Shown piece by piece: positions 16,044-22,533 of a stretch of DNA of 31,478 nucleotides (positions within the stretch are counted from its first letter, which is position 1; each line of letters opens with the position of its first letter). The translations under genes and the position numbers were made by a program. The DNA lies in IMG/VR virus record IMGVR_UViG_3300027844_000659, positions 1 to 31,478 of that record. One strand, given 5' to 3'. The DNA comes from a virus. Below the pieces are notes generated by a model. That model was not told the DNA's origin. It ran no database searches and saw only the letters and a list, made by a program, of their open reading frames with translations.

Positions 16044-16673
16044 GCTGAGTGTATACGCAAGAGTCGTAACAGAGGGTAGTGACGCACGAGTCCGTTGGGT
16101 CTTAGGTCCTCAGTTGACACCTTACAGATACGCTTATAAGTTGTGAAGGTATCGTATGGGTGCCTTGTCTCTGGTCCCTCTTGACCATGTCGCTCGTGCG
16201 TCACCGTCCCAGGTAGTGGCGGGCCGACCCCGCTAGGCTACATTATCACTCCATGCTCCCTCCTGTTCGGCTATTGCGTATACACTCAACTCCCTAAGTA
16301 AAAAGGTTGGGAGTCCTGACTACAGAGCAATGTATCAAGCAGCAGAAGGGTACCGAAGCACCCGTGTACTGAGAGTCCGATCACTGACTAAGCGAATCCG
16401 CCTAGTGTAAAGACCGTTGCTTAACAGGTAGCACTATTACCTGTCCCCGTGTGTGGGTTTCTCTGTTCAGACGAGCCTATGGCTCTTAATAGTAAGCGTG
16501 TCGGAGGCGTTGTGAGCCAGGGTGACGCCTTTCGACGATCCAGTTCTCACAACCTATCCATTCGCCTGACTATGTTCTAGCCAGGTAGGAGACCAGTGCG
16601 GTACCTCGGGCACTGTTGTTGTTGCTTCATTCGGAGTGCGGTTGCAGTCAAAGGTTTGGGGGCTTTCGCCCCC
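16044..16673 (-). ncRNA. Large structured non-coding region, candidate RNA or leader
   Basis: No convincing gene lies in 16,009-16,678, yet the sequence pairs with itself extensively. TGAGTGTATACGCAA (16046-16060) is the exact reverse complement of 16274-16288 (15 bp). Nested inside, GTGACGCACGAG (16079-16090) matches 16193-16204 (12 bp). Local hairpins include 16172-16187, 16289-16314, 16387-16406, 16424-16444, 16473-16485, 16500-16536, 16565-16585, 16594-16615 and 16658-16673. On the minus strand A-C mismatches in the 16387 and 16565 hairpins become G-U pairs, and the 16658 hairpin gets a GAAA tetraloop, so minus-strand transcription is favoured; two wobble pairs in the long stems favour plus, so strand is open. 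It could be a 5' leader of the DUF932-like gene or an independent RNA of a class such as GOLLD or ROOL. I cannot assign it to a known class. Confidence 0.5.
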
Positions 16674-16678
16674 TCCCC

Positions 16679-16996
16679 TCAGTCGTCCCACTTCTCACGG
16701 CTCAGTTCCACCGCTGCCTCGTGGGCCTTCAGATCGTCACCGCTCAATCGGGCACCAGTACTGAGCCTGATACCGTCCACCGTCACCGAAGCAGCCTTGT
16801 GCTTGACTTCGGGTTTGCGACTGAGTACCTTGGTCCTAACCAAGTCGTCGGGTCGCAACGGGTGGAGATTGAGCGGGACTCCGACTTTGTCTGCACGCTC
16901 CGGTTTGTTCACCCGTGACACCATTCGTGCCATGAGGTTGGAACGGCTCCGGGTGCCGCTGGACAGTGTCGGGAACAGATCATCCAGATCTGACAT
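16679..16996 (-). CDS. Hypothetical basic protein upstream of structured RNA region
   Basis: This is a 105-residue protein with many Arg/Lys residues and no clear motif. The N-terminus is acidic (MSDLDDLFPTL), the middle basic and loop-like (RSRSNLMARMVSRVNKPER), and the C-terminus helical. A good ribosome-binding site (GATAGGAGT) lies before the ATG, and a promoter-like pair lies at 17070-17097. It ends 5 bases before the GAAA-loop hairpin that opens the structured region. It may be a small DNA- or RNA-binding protein, but this is only a guess from charge. Confidence 0.65.
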   Translation of the reverse strand: MSDLDDLFPTLSSGTRSRSNLMARMVSRVNKPERADKVGVPLNLHPLRPDDLVRTKVLSRKPEVKHKAASVTVDGIRLSTGARLSGDDLKAHEAAVELSREKWDD

Positions 16997-17030
16997 ACCG
17001 CACTCCTATCTATGGAGGACCATATCGTAG

Positions 17031-17046
17031 GCACCAGATGGGGTGC
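17031..17046 (-). promoter_or_regulatory. Leader hairpin of the 105-residue protein gene
   Basis: GCACC (17031-17035) pairs with GGTGC (17042-17046) in the leader between the promoter candidate and the start codon at 16996. It is a short hairpin of unclear role. Confidence 0.3.
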
Positions 17047-17069
17047 TCTATCGGTCTCTCACAAACTCC

Positions 17070-17097
17070 ATTATCCATGTACAAACTATTTGCGCAA
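17070..17097 (-). promoter_or_regulatory. Candidate leftward sigma70-type promoter
   Basis: On the minus strand TTGCGC (17097-17092) and GATAAT (17075-17070) are spaced by 16 bp; GATAAT matches TATAAT at 5 of 6 positions, the -35 at 4 of 6. It lies upstream of the gene at 16679-16996 in the correct direction. It borders the AT-rich stretch, where such matches also occur by chance. Confidence 0.35.
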
Positions 17098-17290
17098 GTA
17101 TTTTTCGAGTCATAAGTATAGGCCAGTACTGCACTTATGACTATTAACAAAAGTTTAACATAGATTTTGGGCATTCAAAGTGGCAGTACACCGTTATCGG
17201 AACTTTACGTATTGGAAAGTGTTCGATTTTACTACACTATTCTGTGCTTGTTATGGGTTTGTTAGCACAAATGGCGTTAGTTAATAACAT
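17098..17290. other. AT-rich non-coding stretch, likely unwinding region of origin
   Basis: This stretch has no gene and is visibly richer in A and T than its surroundings. It contains a perfect 10-bp inverted repeat AGTCATAAGT / ACTTATGACT (17108-17117 and 17133-17142, 15-nt spacer) and an inverted near copy of the iteron core (CGTTATCGG near 17192). Next to the iteron array, it fits a DNA unwinding element of a replication origin. Function is inferred. Confidence 0.5.
17108..17142. repeat. Perfect 10-bp inverted repeat in AT-rich stretch
   Basis: AGTCATAAGT at 17108-17117 and its reverse complement ACTTATGACT at 17133-17142 flank a 15-nt spacer. The dyad could be an operator or initiator-protein site at the edge of the suspected origin. 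Confidence 0.7.
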
Positions 17291-17294
17291 ACGA

Positions 17295-17688
17295 CCGATA
17301 ACGTTAGGGCCGATAATATGCCATCCACACTTGCTCTGGTATGTCAAGACAAATCCGGTTATTTTCAGGGCCGATAATATACAGGGCCGATAACGTGTTA
17401 TGTTCCGATAATATGTCCATGTTCTGATAAGATGTGGGGGCCGATAATGTTTCAGGGCCGATAATGTCAGGGGGCCGATAAGATGGCGGGCCGATAAGAT
17501 GCTTGGGCCGATAATATTGGGGCCGATAAGATGCTGGGCCGATAAGATAAGGGCCGATAATGTACGGGCCGATAAAGTTAGGGCCGATAATGTACGGGCC
17601 GATAAGATGCATACGTTATCGGCCCTGTCGAGGGCCGGTAATGTAGGGCCGATAATGTCAAGCGCTCGCAGGATCCAAGGGCCGATAA
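17295..17688. repeat. Iteron-like array of GGGCCGATAA repeats, origin candidate
   Basis: About 21 copies of GGGCCGATAA or close variants occur here in the same orientation except one. From 17438 to 17605 eleven full copies follow each other at a 15-17 bp spacing (five of them exactly 15 bp apart). At 17616-17625 one exact inverted copy occurs; with 17596-17605 it forms a perfect 10-bp inverted repeat with a 10-nt spacer. The next copy (17632) is GGGCCGGTAA. The sequence after each core varies (AATGT, AGATG and similar). Regular tandem sites beside an AT-rich stretch resemble iterons bound by a replication initiator. The SF3 primase-helicase nearby could act here. CRISPR is excluded because there are no long unique spacers. 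Confidence 0.75.
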
Positions 17689-17714
17689 GATTCGGGGGTC
17701 AGCCCCCCCACCGC

Positions 17715-17750
17715 CCAGGCGCATGTGCTATATATGTACGCCATCCCTGG
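17715..17750 (-). terminator. Imperfect hairpin after hypothetical gene
   Basis: CCAGG (17715-17719) pairs with CCTGG (17746-17750) and GGCG (17718-17721) with CGCC (17739-17742), alternative or combined, directly downstream of the stop codon at 17751 on the minus strand. It may end transcription before the origin region. There is no T-run, so this is tentative. Confidence 0.3.
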
Positions 17751-18032
17751 CTAGAGCGCATTTCCGTTTCCGGCATAGAACTCCGCAATGATAGGTGTTT
17801 GCTTTCCAACATAGGCGCCAGTAATGTTAAACTCTATATACTCCAGCGCCTCTTCCTCGGTCAGTCCGCCATGACGAAGTATGACGACCAGGACGGCTTT
17901 GTCATAGATTGCCAGGACGTCATGGAAGGAACCACCGATTCCGACGAGTGCTTCGTCCATTCCGTCGAGTGTAAGTGCCTCCGGGTTGGCTGTATGTAGC
18001 CGTTCCTTGATCTCTCTGCACGTGTTCGTCAT
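17751..18032 (-). CDS. Conserved hypothetical phage protein (FNI-GAYVG motif)
   Basis: This 93-residue protein contains the pattern LTEEEALEYIEFNITGAYVGKQTPI (about residues 58-82, broken into LTEEEALEYIEF and NITGAYVGKQTPI here), which recurs in many small phage proteins of unknown function (a glutamate-rich helix followed by FNxxGAYxGxxTP). The start ATG lies in a copy of the repeated sequence GTCATGGTTCGTCCTG (18028-18043 on the plus strand), so expression may be controlled there. An 18-bp segment inside the gene (17868-17885) is identical to 18122-18139 upstream, another copy of the same element. The gene lies beside the suspected origin. Confidence 0.75.
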   Translation of the reverse strand: MTNTCREIKERLHTANPEALTLDGMDEALVGIGGSFHDVLAIYDKAVLVVILRHGGLTEEEALEYIEFNITGAYVGKQTPIIAEFYAGNGNAL

Positions 18033-18081
18033 GGTTCGTCCTGCTCTATCATGGGTTGGTCATGGGTTCGTCATGGGTCAT
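18028..18081. promoter_or_regulatory. Operator-like repeat cluster upstream of hypothetical gene
   Basis: GTCATGGTTCGTCCTG (18028-18043) is followed by three tandem 11-bp units beginning TCATGGG (18049-18059, 18060-18070, 18071-18081). A spacing of one helical turn is typical of a protein binding the same face of the DNA. The first copy also contains the start codon of the gene read leftward. Confidence 0.55.
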
Positions 18082-18121
18082 CCTGGTTGTAAGTCTAGTA
18101 ACCACAACAACTTAAGGTACA

Positions 18122-18237
18122 GCCATGACGAAGTATGACCCTTTTGGGGGTAAAGTAATATTAAGGGATGGGCTTAGACTCTCTCTGCTCTGTACGGTAA
18201 CAAGTCTTTAGGGCTGAAACCGTCATGGTTCGTCCTG
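18122..18237. promoter_or_regulatory. Second operator-like module, counterpart of 13281-13402
   Basis: This module holds GCCATGACGAAGTATGAC (18122-18139, an exact 18-bp copy of 17868-17885) and GTCATGGTTCGTCCTG (18222-18237) in opposite orientation, about 80 bp apart. The 13281-13402 region has the same layout with about 90 bp between sites, and both contain ATGACCCTTTT. A duplicated regulatory module is inferred. Confidence 0.5.
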
Positions 18238-18254
18238 CCCCATAATGACGCACT

Positions 18255-18773
18255 CTAGTCCAGCCGATCCATGAGTCGCTTCCGCAGCCACAACCACTCC
18301 CGACGGTAGCACCCTGTCAGGAAACGGGCTGTGAGATCCGTGGCTCTCTTCCTATCCCCTGCAACGGTTACGGGTATCCCCATGCTCATGATCGAGCACA
18401 GAGTCCCCTTGACGTGGTTCGGGGTGACCTTGCGGGATCTCCAGCCTCCCATGTCGATCTGATCCCACGAACAGTCAATCATTAGCATGCGGTGCTTGAA
18501 GTGCTTGAGGCGGTGCATTTGATCCATGAACCGATCCCTCTGCGAACCCACACACTTGATCAGGTCGTCCAGGGACTTTCTCTCGACTGTCATGTCCGTC
18601 TCGAAGTTTCTTACGCTATAATCCCCTGTAACAAGTGCGTGCTTGATCGTAGGGTTCTTGAACTTGTATGGCTTCTGCTCACGGGTGTCAACGACGATAA
18701 TGCAAGGTGGCGGTTCCTTTGGGATATGTATCAGTGGATCCTCCATGTGTTTTATTAGATCTACATTTGGCAC
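18255..18773 (-). CDS. ERCC4-type nuclease
   Basis: This 172-residue protein has the ERCC4 (XPF-like) nuclease motifs: VDTREQ (28-33), GDYS (50-53) and VERKSLDDL (63-71). The G-D, E-R-K and D residues match the catalytic GDxnERKx3D core. It lacks the helix-hairpin-helix and helicase regions of cellular XPF/Mus81, so it is a stand-alone phage nuclease for branched or flapped DNA, probably in replication or recombination. Start is GTG at 18773 behind AAGGAGAA. It is encoded in the same block as the primase-helicase, SSB and recombination genes. The C-terminus is basic (RREWLWLRKR). Confidence 0.85.
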   Translation of the reverse strand: MPNVDLIKHMEDPLIHIPKEPPPCIIVVDTREQKPYKFKNPTIKHALVTGDYSVRNFETDMTVERKSLDDLIKCVGSQRDRFMDQMHRLKHFKHRMLMIDCSWDQIDMGGWRSRKVTPNHVKGTLCSIMSMGIPVTVAGDRKRATDLTARFLTGCYRREWLWLRKRLMDRLD

Positions 18774-18797
18774 GACTTCTCCTTCTGTAAGAAAAAT

Positions 18798-18828
18798 GGA
18801 GTGCCTCAGAAGCCCACTGAGACACTCC
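18798..18828. promoter_or_regulatory. Hairpin between divergent genes
   Basis: GGAGTGCCTCAG (18798-18809) pairs with CTGAGACACTCC (18817-18828): 12 positions, one C-A mismatch, 7-nt loop. It lies between the leftward nuclease start (18773) and the rightward gene start (18844). It may be an operator dyad or an RNA element. Confidence 0.5.
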
Positions 18829-18843
18829 TACGGAGAGTACGTA

Positions 18844-19131
18844 ATGATTAAACAAAACACTCTGGTCGTTGTCAAGTGGGTCGATATAGTAGGGGACGAC
18901 TCCTGGACAACTCTCAAGGAAGCACGCCGTATAACCACCCACCCATTCGTGTCCATTGGTTGGGTCCTATCTCACACGAAGACGATGCTGGTGATCACCT
19001 CCTGCTATTCCCCAAAGGACGACACCGTGGGATCAGTGACCTCCATTCCGGCTGGTGCCGTGGAGAAGATCACGGAAATGAACAGGGTAATGAAGCCCGG
19101 TCCCCCGGATCCGACTAGTCCATCCAACTGA
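18844..19131 (+). CDS. Small phage protein, only + strand gene in leftward block
   Basis: This 95-residue protein contains VVKWVDIVGDDSWTTLKEA followed by SIGWVLSHTKTMLVITSCYS, a pattern seen in small phage proteins of unknown function (a W-D near the N-terminus, a GW in the middle, a beta-rich domain of one module). The ATG at 18844 was chosen because GGAGA lies 9 bases upstream and the protein then begins MIKQNTLVV; a longer frame starting at 18643 would cross the divergent promoter region and the nuclease gene. It converges with the primase-helicase gene and overlaps its end by 17 bp. An accessory early role is possible. Confidence 0.68.
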   Translation: MIKQNTLVVVKWVDIVGDDSWTTLKEARRITTHPFVSIGWVLSHTKTMLVITSCYSPKDDTVGSVTSIPAGAVEKITEMNRVMKPGPPDPTSPSN

Positions 19132-21313
19132 TACGCTCCTCTTGTTTCTCTGTGATCCCGTGGAGGTACACGTCACCACCCCTCTTGCCCTTGTCGATCC
19201 TGCACCGATTGTCGCCCTCGCCGATCATACGACCGTGACTCAACCGTCCAAAGTTGTTAATGTTCAAGCCGGGCTTCTGACCCCTTCTCCTGCACCATTC
19301 AGTGAATGCCTCGTAGACCTGACTGATACGTACACGCCCAGTACTGAAGGGTTCGTACTTCTCATGGAGGAACACAGAGATCACGTCTTCACTATCCTTG
19401 TAGTCTTCCAGTGCTGCACGGCAGGCTTCAGGCTCCTCTAGCCCCTCTTGAAGGAATCCCTGAGTACCCTCGATTAGCCACGACATGATCTGGTCTCGCT
19501 CGTCATCCACCAACCTGCGCATAAGGCCCCGCTCTTGGGCATGCTCAGGGATAATGACCGGGAAGTGGATCAGGGCCATACGCCTCCATAGGCCGTGCGA
19601 CATGTCGTTCACGGTAGGCAGGTAGTTCGACATGATGAGGAAACTGGTCACCGGACGGAAAGAGAAGTGTCTGCCATAAAGATGTCGTCCACTTATCAGA
19701 GCCTCACCCCCTGTGAGCATCTTGAACCGCTCGTCGTTTAACTGCGTGTTGCTGCCGAACTCGTGAACCAGACCCACTCGCTTCCCTTGGAGGCTGGCTA
19801 CCTTTGTCTCGCCACCCTCGCCTCCTGTGAGCGTGCTCGCCGGAACTGGGAAGCAGTACTCGCCCAGGCACCCCTGAAGGATACCAGCCAGCACCGACTT
19901 CCCATTCGCTCCGTCTCCGAACATGATCAGGGCCTTGGAGTCACCTACGTTACCCAGCAGGCATGACCCCAGTCTCTTTTGGAGGTAACGGATAACGTCC
20001 GCCTCCCCATTGAAGATCTCGTCGAGGAACTTCAGGAAGCCCTCTGGCTTGCCACAACCAGCAGTGTAGTTACTAGGGAGTATGTTAGTTACGTGGTCGT
20101 CACGGTTGTGCTCACCTTGGTGGTACTTCCCGTCCTCGGTAAAGGTCAGGGTGCAGTTCTGGAAGTTCACCTTCATTGGGTCGTTGTCGAAGTCCTCTGC
20201 GTTGATACGACACTCCCGTACGGTTGAGGAGAGCGCCAGGATATCCTTGATCTTTCGGTATGTAAGGCTTCGGGAGCATAGGCTACTGAGTCTTTCATGA
20301 GCACCACCAGCCTCCCCAGCCTGTAGTCGAAGCATGTTGATGTAAGCACCCACCATGTTCAATGCTTCGTTCTCGTCACGACCCCAGTACTTGCCGTTAT
20401 AGAGGAGCCACCCCAGGCCCTCTTCGTACTTGAGGTTGTCTCCACGCTCACTGATAAAGGAGATCGCTATCTCCCTTTCAATCGCCTCGGGGAAACTCGG
20501 TTCTTGATCGGTAGCCCCGGTAGCGTTCTCCTGGTTACGTGCATGGGCGTAGGCAGAGGATACAGTTGTGCCGACCTCCTCCGGGCTGAGTGGTGGACGG
20601 CAATAGACCTCGTTCATTCCCCAGATAACATTGTATGCAGTGTCCCTGGTGACTCCAAGGTTTCTCTGCCTTACAGCCTCACGGAAGATAGCGTTGTTCC
20701 GCTCACCGCTGTTGACCACCAAGTCCTTGTCGGGGAATCTGTGTATGGGGTAGGTGTTGCCCCTGGAACACAACATGTGGGTTTCGTATCGTTCCGGTCT
20801 CTTCATGTTGACTGTACCAGGGATACGCATGATCCGGGCAGGCTCGGCGCATTGAGGGTCCCCAGACATAGACTTCGACAGTATCTGTAGCCTCTTCTTG
20901 AAGTCCCCACGCTCGTCCATGGTACGTAGTGGTGCGGGTTTGTCTAGGCACCAATAGCAGTGTGCGCCACCTCCGGTAGACACGACGACTGTCGGGGCGG
21001 GGTATCCCGCCAATCTAGCACGTTCGTCGAGGGTTTCTAGGGTTATTTCGGGGTCGTCTACGTCAACCCATAGTGCTCTGGAGTGGAGTAGGTTGCCCTG
21101 TCCCCCATTCCCTTCTGCGGATCTACGAACGGCTACACCGAATCCTGAGTTGGACAACTGCGTTTGAGCCCGCTCGACTTGTGTCCATAGTAGGTCGTCG
21201 TCACCGTAGGCTAGCATTGTACTGAAGTTGCCTGTCGGGTTTGGGGCCCCGAACCCCCGTACGTTGATTATCTCACCTTCGTTGAATAGGGAATCTAATA
21301 GGTCGCTATGCAT
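19115..21313 (-). CDS. Primase - SF3 helicase fusion (phage replication protein)
   Basis: This is a 732-residue two-part replication protein. The N-terminal part is an archaeo-eukaryotic primase: VDVDDPE (83-89, acidic metal-binding pair), STGGGAHCYW (112-121) and RIPGTVNMK (163-171). A PriCT-like/D5 N-terminal linker follows (about 205-400). The C-terminal part is a superfamily 3 helicase with Walker A GDGANGKS (466-473), Walker B-like RVGLVHEF (512-519) and sensor/motif C region FLIMSNYLP (558-566) followed by GLWRR. Such proteins unwind origin DNA and make primers for replication by the host polymerase. It fits with the iteron array downstream. The start ATG lies in the end of the preceding small gene (overlap 8 bp). 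Confidence 0.92.
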   Translation of the reverse strand: MHSDLLDSLFNEGEIINVRGFGAPNPTGNFSTMLAYGDDDLLWTQVERAQTQLSNSGFGVAVRRSAEGNGGQGNLLHSRALWVDVDDPEITLETLDERARLAGYPAPTVVVSTGGGAHCYWCLDKPAPLRTMDERGDFKKRLQILSKSMSGDPQCAEPARIMRIPGTVNMKRPERYETHMLCSRGNTYPIHRFPDKDLVVNSGERNNAIFREAVRQRNLGVTRDTAYNVIWGMNEVYCRPPLSPEEVGTTVSSAYAHARNQENATGATDQEPSFPEAIEREIAISFISERGDNLKYEEGLGWLLYNGKYWGRDENEALNMVGAYINMLRLQAGEAGGAHERLSSLCSRSLTYRKIKDILALSSTVRECRINAEDFDNDPMKVNFQNCTLTFTEDGKYHQGEHNRDDHVTNILPSNYTAGCGKPEGFLKFLDEIFNGEADVIRYLQKRLGSCLLGNVGDSKALIMFGDGANGKSVLAGILQGCLGEYCFPVPASTLTGGEGGETKVASLQGKRVGLVHEFGSNTQLNDERFKMLTGGEALISGRHLYGRHFSFRPVTSFLIMSNYLPTVNDMSHGLWRRMALIHFPVIIPEHAQERGLMRRLVDDERDQIMSWLIEGTQGFLQEGLEEPEACRAALEDYKDSEDVISVFLHEKYEPFSTGRVRISQVYEAFTEWCRRRGQKPGLNINNFGRLSHGRMIGEGDNRCRIDKGKRGGDVYLHGITEKQEERISWMD

Positions 21314-21488
21314 CGCCTATGAACCTTTCGTGTGGGAGCAGTTGTGCTACAAGTCCCCGTATGTGTAGTTTGGGGACCTGCAACTCGCCGAAGGGCTCGC
21401 TGGTGTGTGCCCTAAAAAGTTGTATCGTGACTGTGTCCTTGTCGATATGCACACGTGTGACAACGTCGTATAGAACGTCACCCATCAT
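21306..21488 (-). CDS. Hypothetical small protein upstream of primase-helicase
   Basis: This is a 60-residue protein with a beta-like N-terminal half (VLYDVVTRVHIDKDTVTIQL) and a helical end. I do not recognise it. It overlaps the primase-helicase gene by 8 bp and the upstream gene by 4 bp, so it is co-translated with them in one operon. This coupling supports a real gene despite its small size. Confidence 0.6.
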   Translation of the reverse strand: MMGDVLYDVVTRVHIDKDTVTIQLFRAHTSEPFGELQVPKLHIRGLVAQLLPHERFIGDA

Positions 21489-22078
21489 AGAACCCTTTCT
21501 AGAAGTTCCAGGAACCTACCCAGGGACTTCGACTTTGCGTGCCTCAGTGCGTGTCGCTTACAGTGGAACCTGTATCCTTCGTCATGGTGTGTGGGATACC
21601 AGCCTTTGCCGTCTTTACTGACAAGGGACGCCCTGGTATGGGAGATTGGGTTGTACCACTTCCTGCCGTACACCTTGTTCCCCTTGTTGGTATACCATTC
21701 AGCGAAGTCGGTCTCGTCACTGGTCCCGCATGCCGCCAACTCCATTTCACGAATGACTTTCCATCTGCGCTTCTGTAGGTTGTTGTTTGACAGGTGGCAT
21801 ATCGCAGCCTCTGAGGATATGAAGTCTGGCTCGGTGCGGAGTTTAACGAAGTGGTTAATGTAGTACATTAGTCTGGTTCGCCATTGTGGGGAGGTATCCC
21901 TGCCGTGGTCGAAGTGTCGGAGGTAAATCCATTCGAGGTCTTCTGACGACATAAGGGGTGGTACTATTTTACGGAAGTCCTCGATAGAGGGAAGGTTGAA
22001 CCGGATCATGTGTGGGGTGACTGGGTAGTGTTCTCCTCTGCCGCACATCTGCTCGAATATGTGGTCTTCTATTTTCAT
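21485..22078 (-). CDS. Hypothetical protein in replication operon
   Basis: The protein is 197 residues if ATG at 22078 is used (MKIEDHIFEQM). A GTG at 22114 would give 209 residues (behind AAGGACGG at a rather long distance); the start is uncertain. Charged helical segments dominate, and a His/Lys-rich C-terminal part (FHCKRHALRHAKSKS) follows a loop with WYTNKG and KWYNP. I do not recognise a family. An HNH-like or DNA-binding role is possible from the His/Cys/Lys-rich end, but the metal motif is not complete. It lies in the operon between the SSB and primase-helicase genes. Confidence 0.65.
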   Translation of the reverse strand: MKIEDHIFEQMCGRGEHYPVTPHMIRFNLPSIEDFRKIVPPLMSSEDLEWIYLRHFDHGRDTSPQWRTRLMYYINHFVKLRTEPDFISSEAAICHLSNNNLQKRRWKVIREMELAACGTSDETDFAEWYTNKGNKVYGRKWYNPISHTRASLVSKDGKGWYPTHHDEGYRFHCKRHALRHAKSKSLGRFLELLERVL

Positions 22079-22143
22079 TGAAGTCTTTCTAAGGTTTGGT
22101 GGCCACGCATCCACGGCGCAGCCACCGTCCTTATTCAGCGGGA

Positions 22144-22533
22144 CTAGAAGGGTGTCTCCTGGGTTTCCGGGGCCCGAGTTTTCTTGGGAGCAGCCACGTA
22201 TTCCTCAGATTCGGCCCACGCCTTGCACTTGACGAACTGGACATTGTTGCACTCGACAATGACAGCCTTCCGTGGTTCTCCGTCACGAGTCTTGTACTCG
22301 TCAATGCGGAGGGTTCCAGTGATAAGCACTGAGTCGCCTTTCACCAGATACTTCTCGCAGTTGTCGGCTCCCTTTCCGTAGACCGTTACGTCGAGGAAGT
22401 TGGTGTGCTTCCTGTCCGCTGAACCGAGGTTGTTGGCGATCCGGAACTCTGCTACTTTCGTTCCGTTCTTGGTGACGTCCGTCTCAGGGGAACCAACGAG
22501 GTTTCCTGAGATGGTAAGATTGTTGAACTGCAT
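22144..22533 (-). CDS. ssb: Single-stranded DNA-binding protein
   Basis: This 129-residue protein shows the OB-fold of SSB: MQFNNLTISGNLVGSPETDVTKNG, then GTKVAEFRIANN, FLDVTVYGKGADNCEKYLVKGDSVLITGTLRIDEY and a final strand (about residues 1-108). The tail ends in ETPF, a short version of the acidic tip that recruits partner proteins in bacterial SSB. It coats single-stranded DNA during replication and the YqaJ/ERF recombination steps. The ATG has a good upstream GGAGG. It is the first clearly replicative gene of the leftward block. Confidence 0.93.
   Translation of the reverse strand: MQFNNLTISGNLVGSPETDVTKNGTKVAEFRIANNLGSADRKHTNFLDVTVYGKGADNCEKYLVKGDSVLITGTLRIDEYKTRDGEPRKAVIVECNNVQFVKCKAWAESEEYVAAPKKTRAPETQETPF

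Noticed and set aside
16114-16140. Rightward promoter TTGACA plus TATAAG
   Set aside because: The spacing is only 15 bp for TATAAG, it lies inside the long stem structure, and no gene follows on the plus strand.
16013-16204. 63-residue minus-strand frame in the structured region
   Set aside because: It has no ribosome-binding site or recognisable features, and it spans the stems and the leader of the downstream gene.
16300-16600. tRNA gene in the non-coding region
   Set aside because: No cloverleaf with T-loop GTTCRA pattern and 7-bp acceptor stem could be placed on either strand.
17304-17612. Minus-strand 102-residue frame with repeated IIGP units
   Set aside because: The frame is a translation of the tandem GGGCCGATAA array; the spacing changes between 15, 16 and 17 bp, which shifts phase, and no ribosome-binding site is seen.
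17295-17688. CRISPR array
   Set aside because: Repeat units are about 15 bp with short variable tails; there are no long unique spacers of constant size and no Cas genes nearby.
18125-18211. 28-residue + strand frame beginning in an operator copy
   Set aside because: No ribosome-binding site precedes it and the sequence is better explained as part of the repeated regulatory element.
18643-18843. Longer start for the + strand gene at 18844
   Set aside because: It would run through the start of the nuclease gene and across the hairpin; the ATG at 18844 has its own ribosome-binding site.
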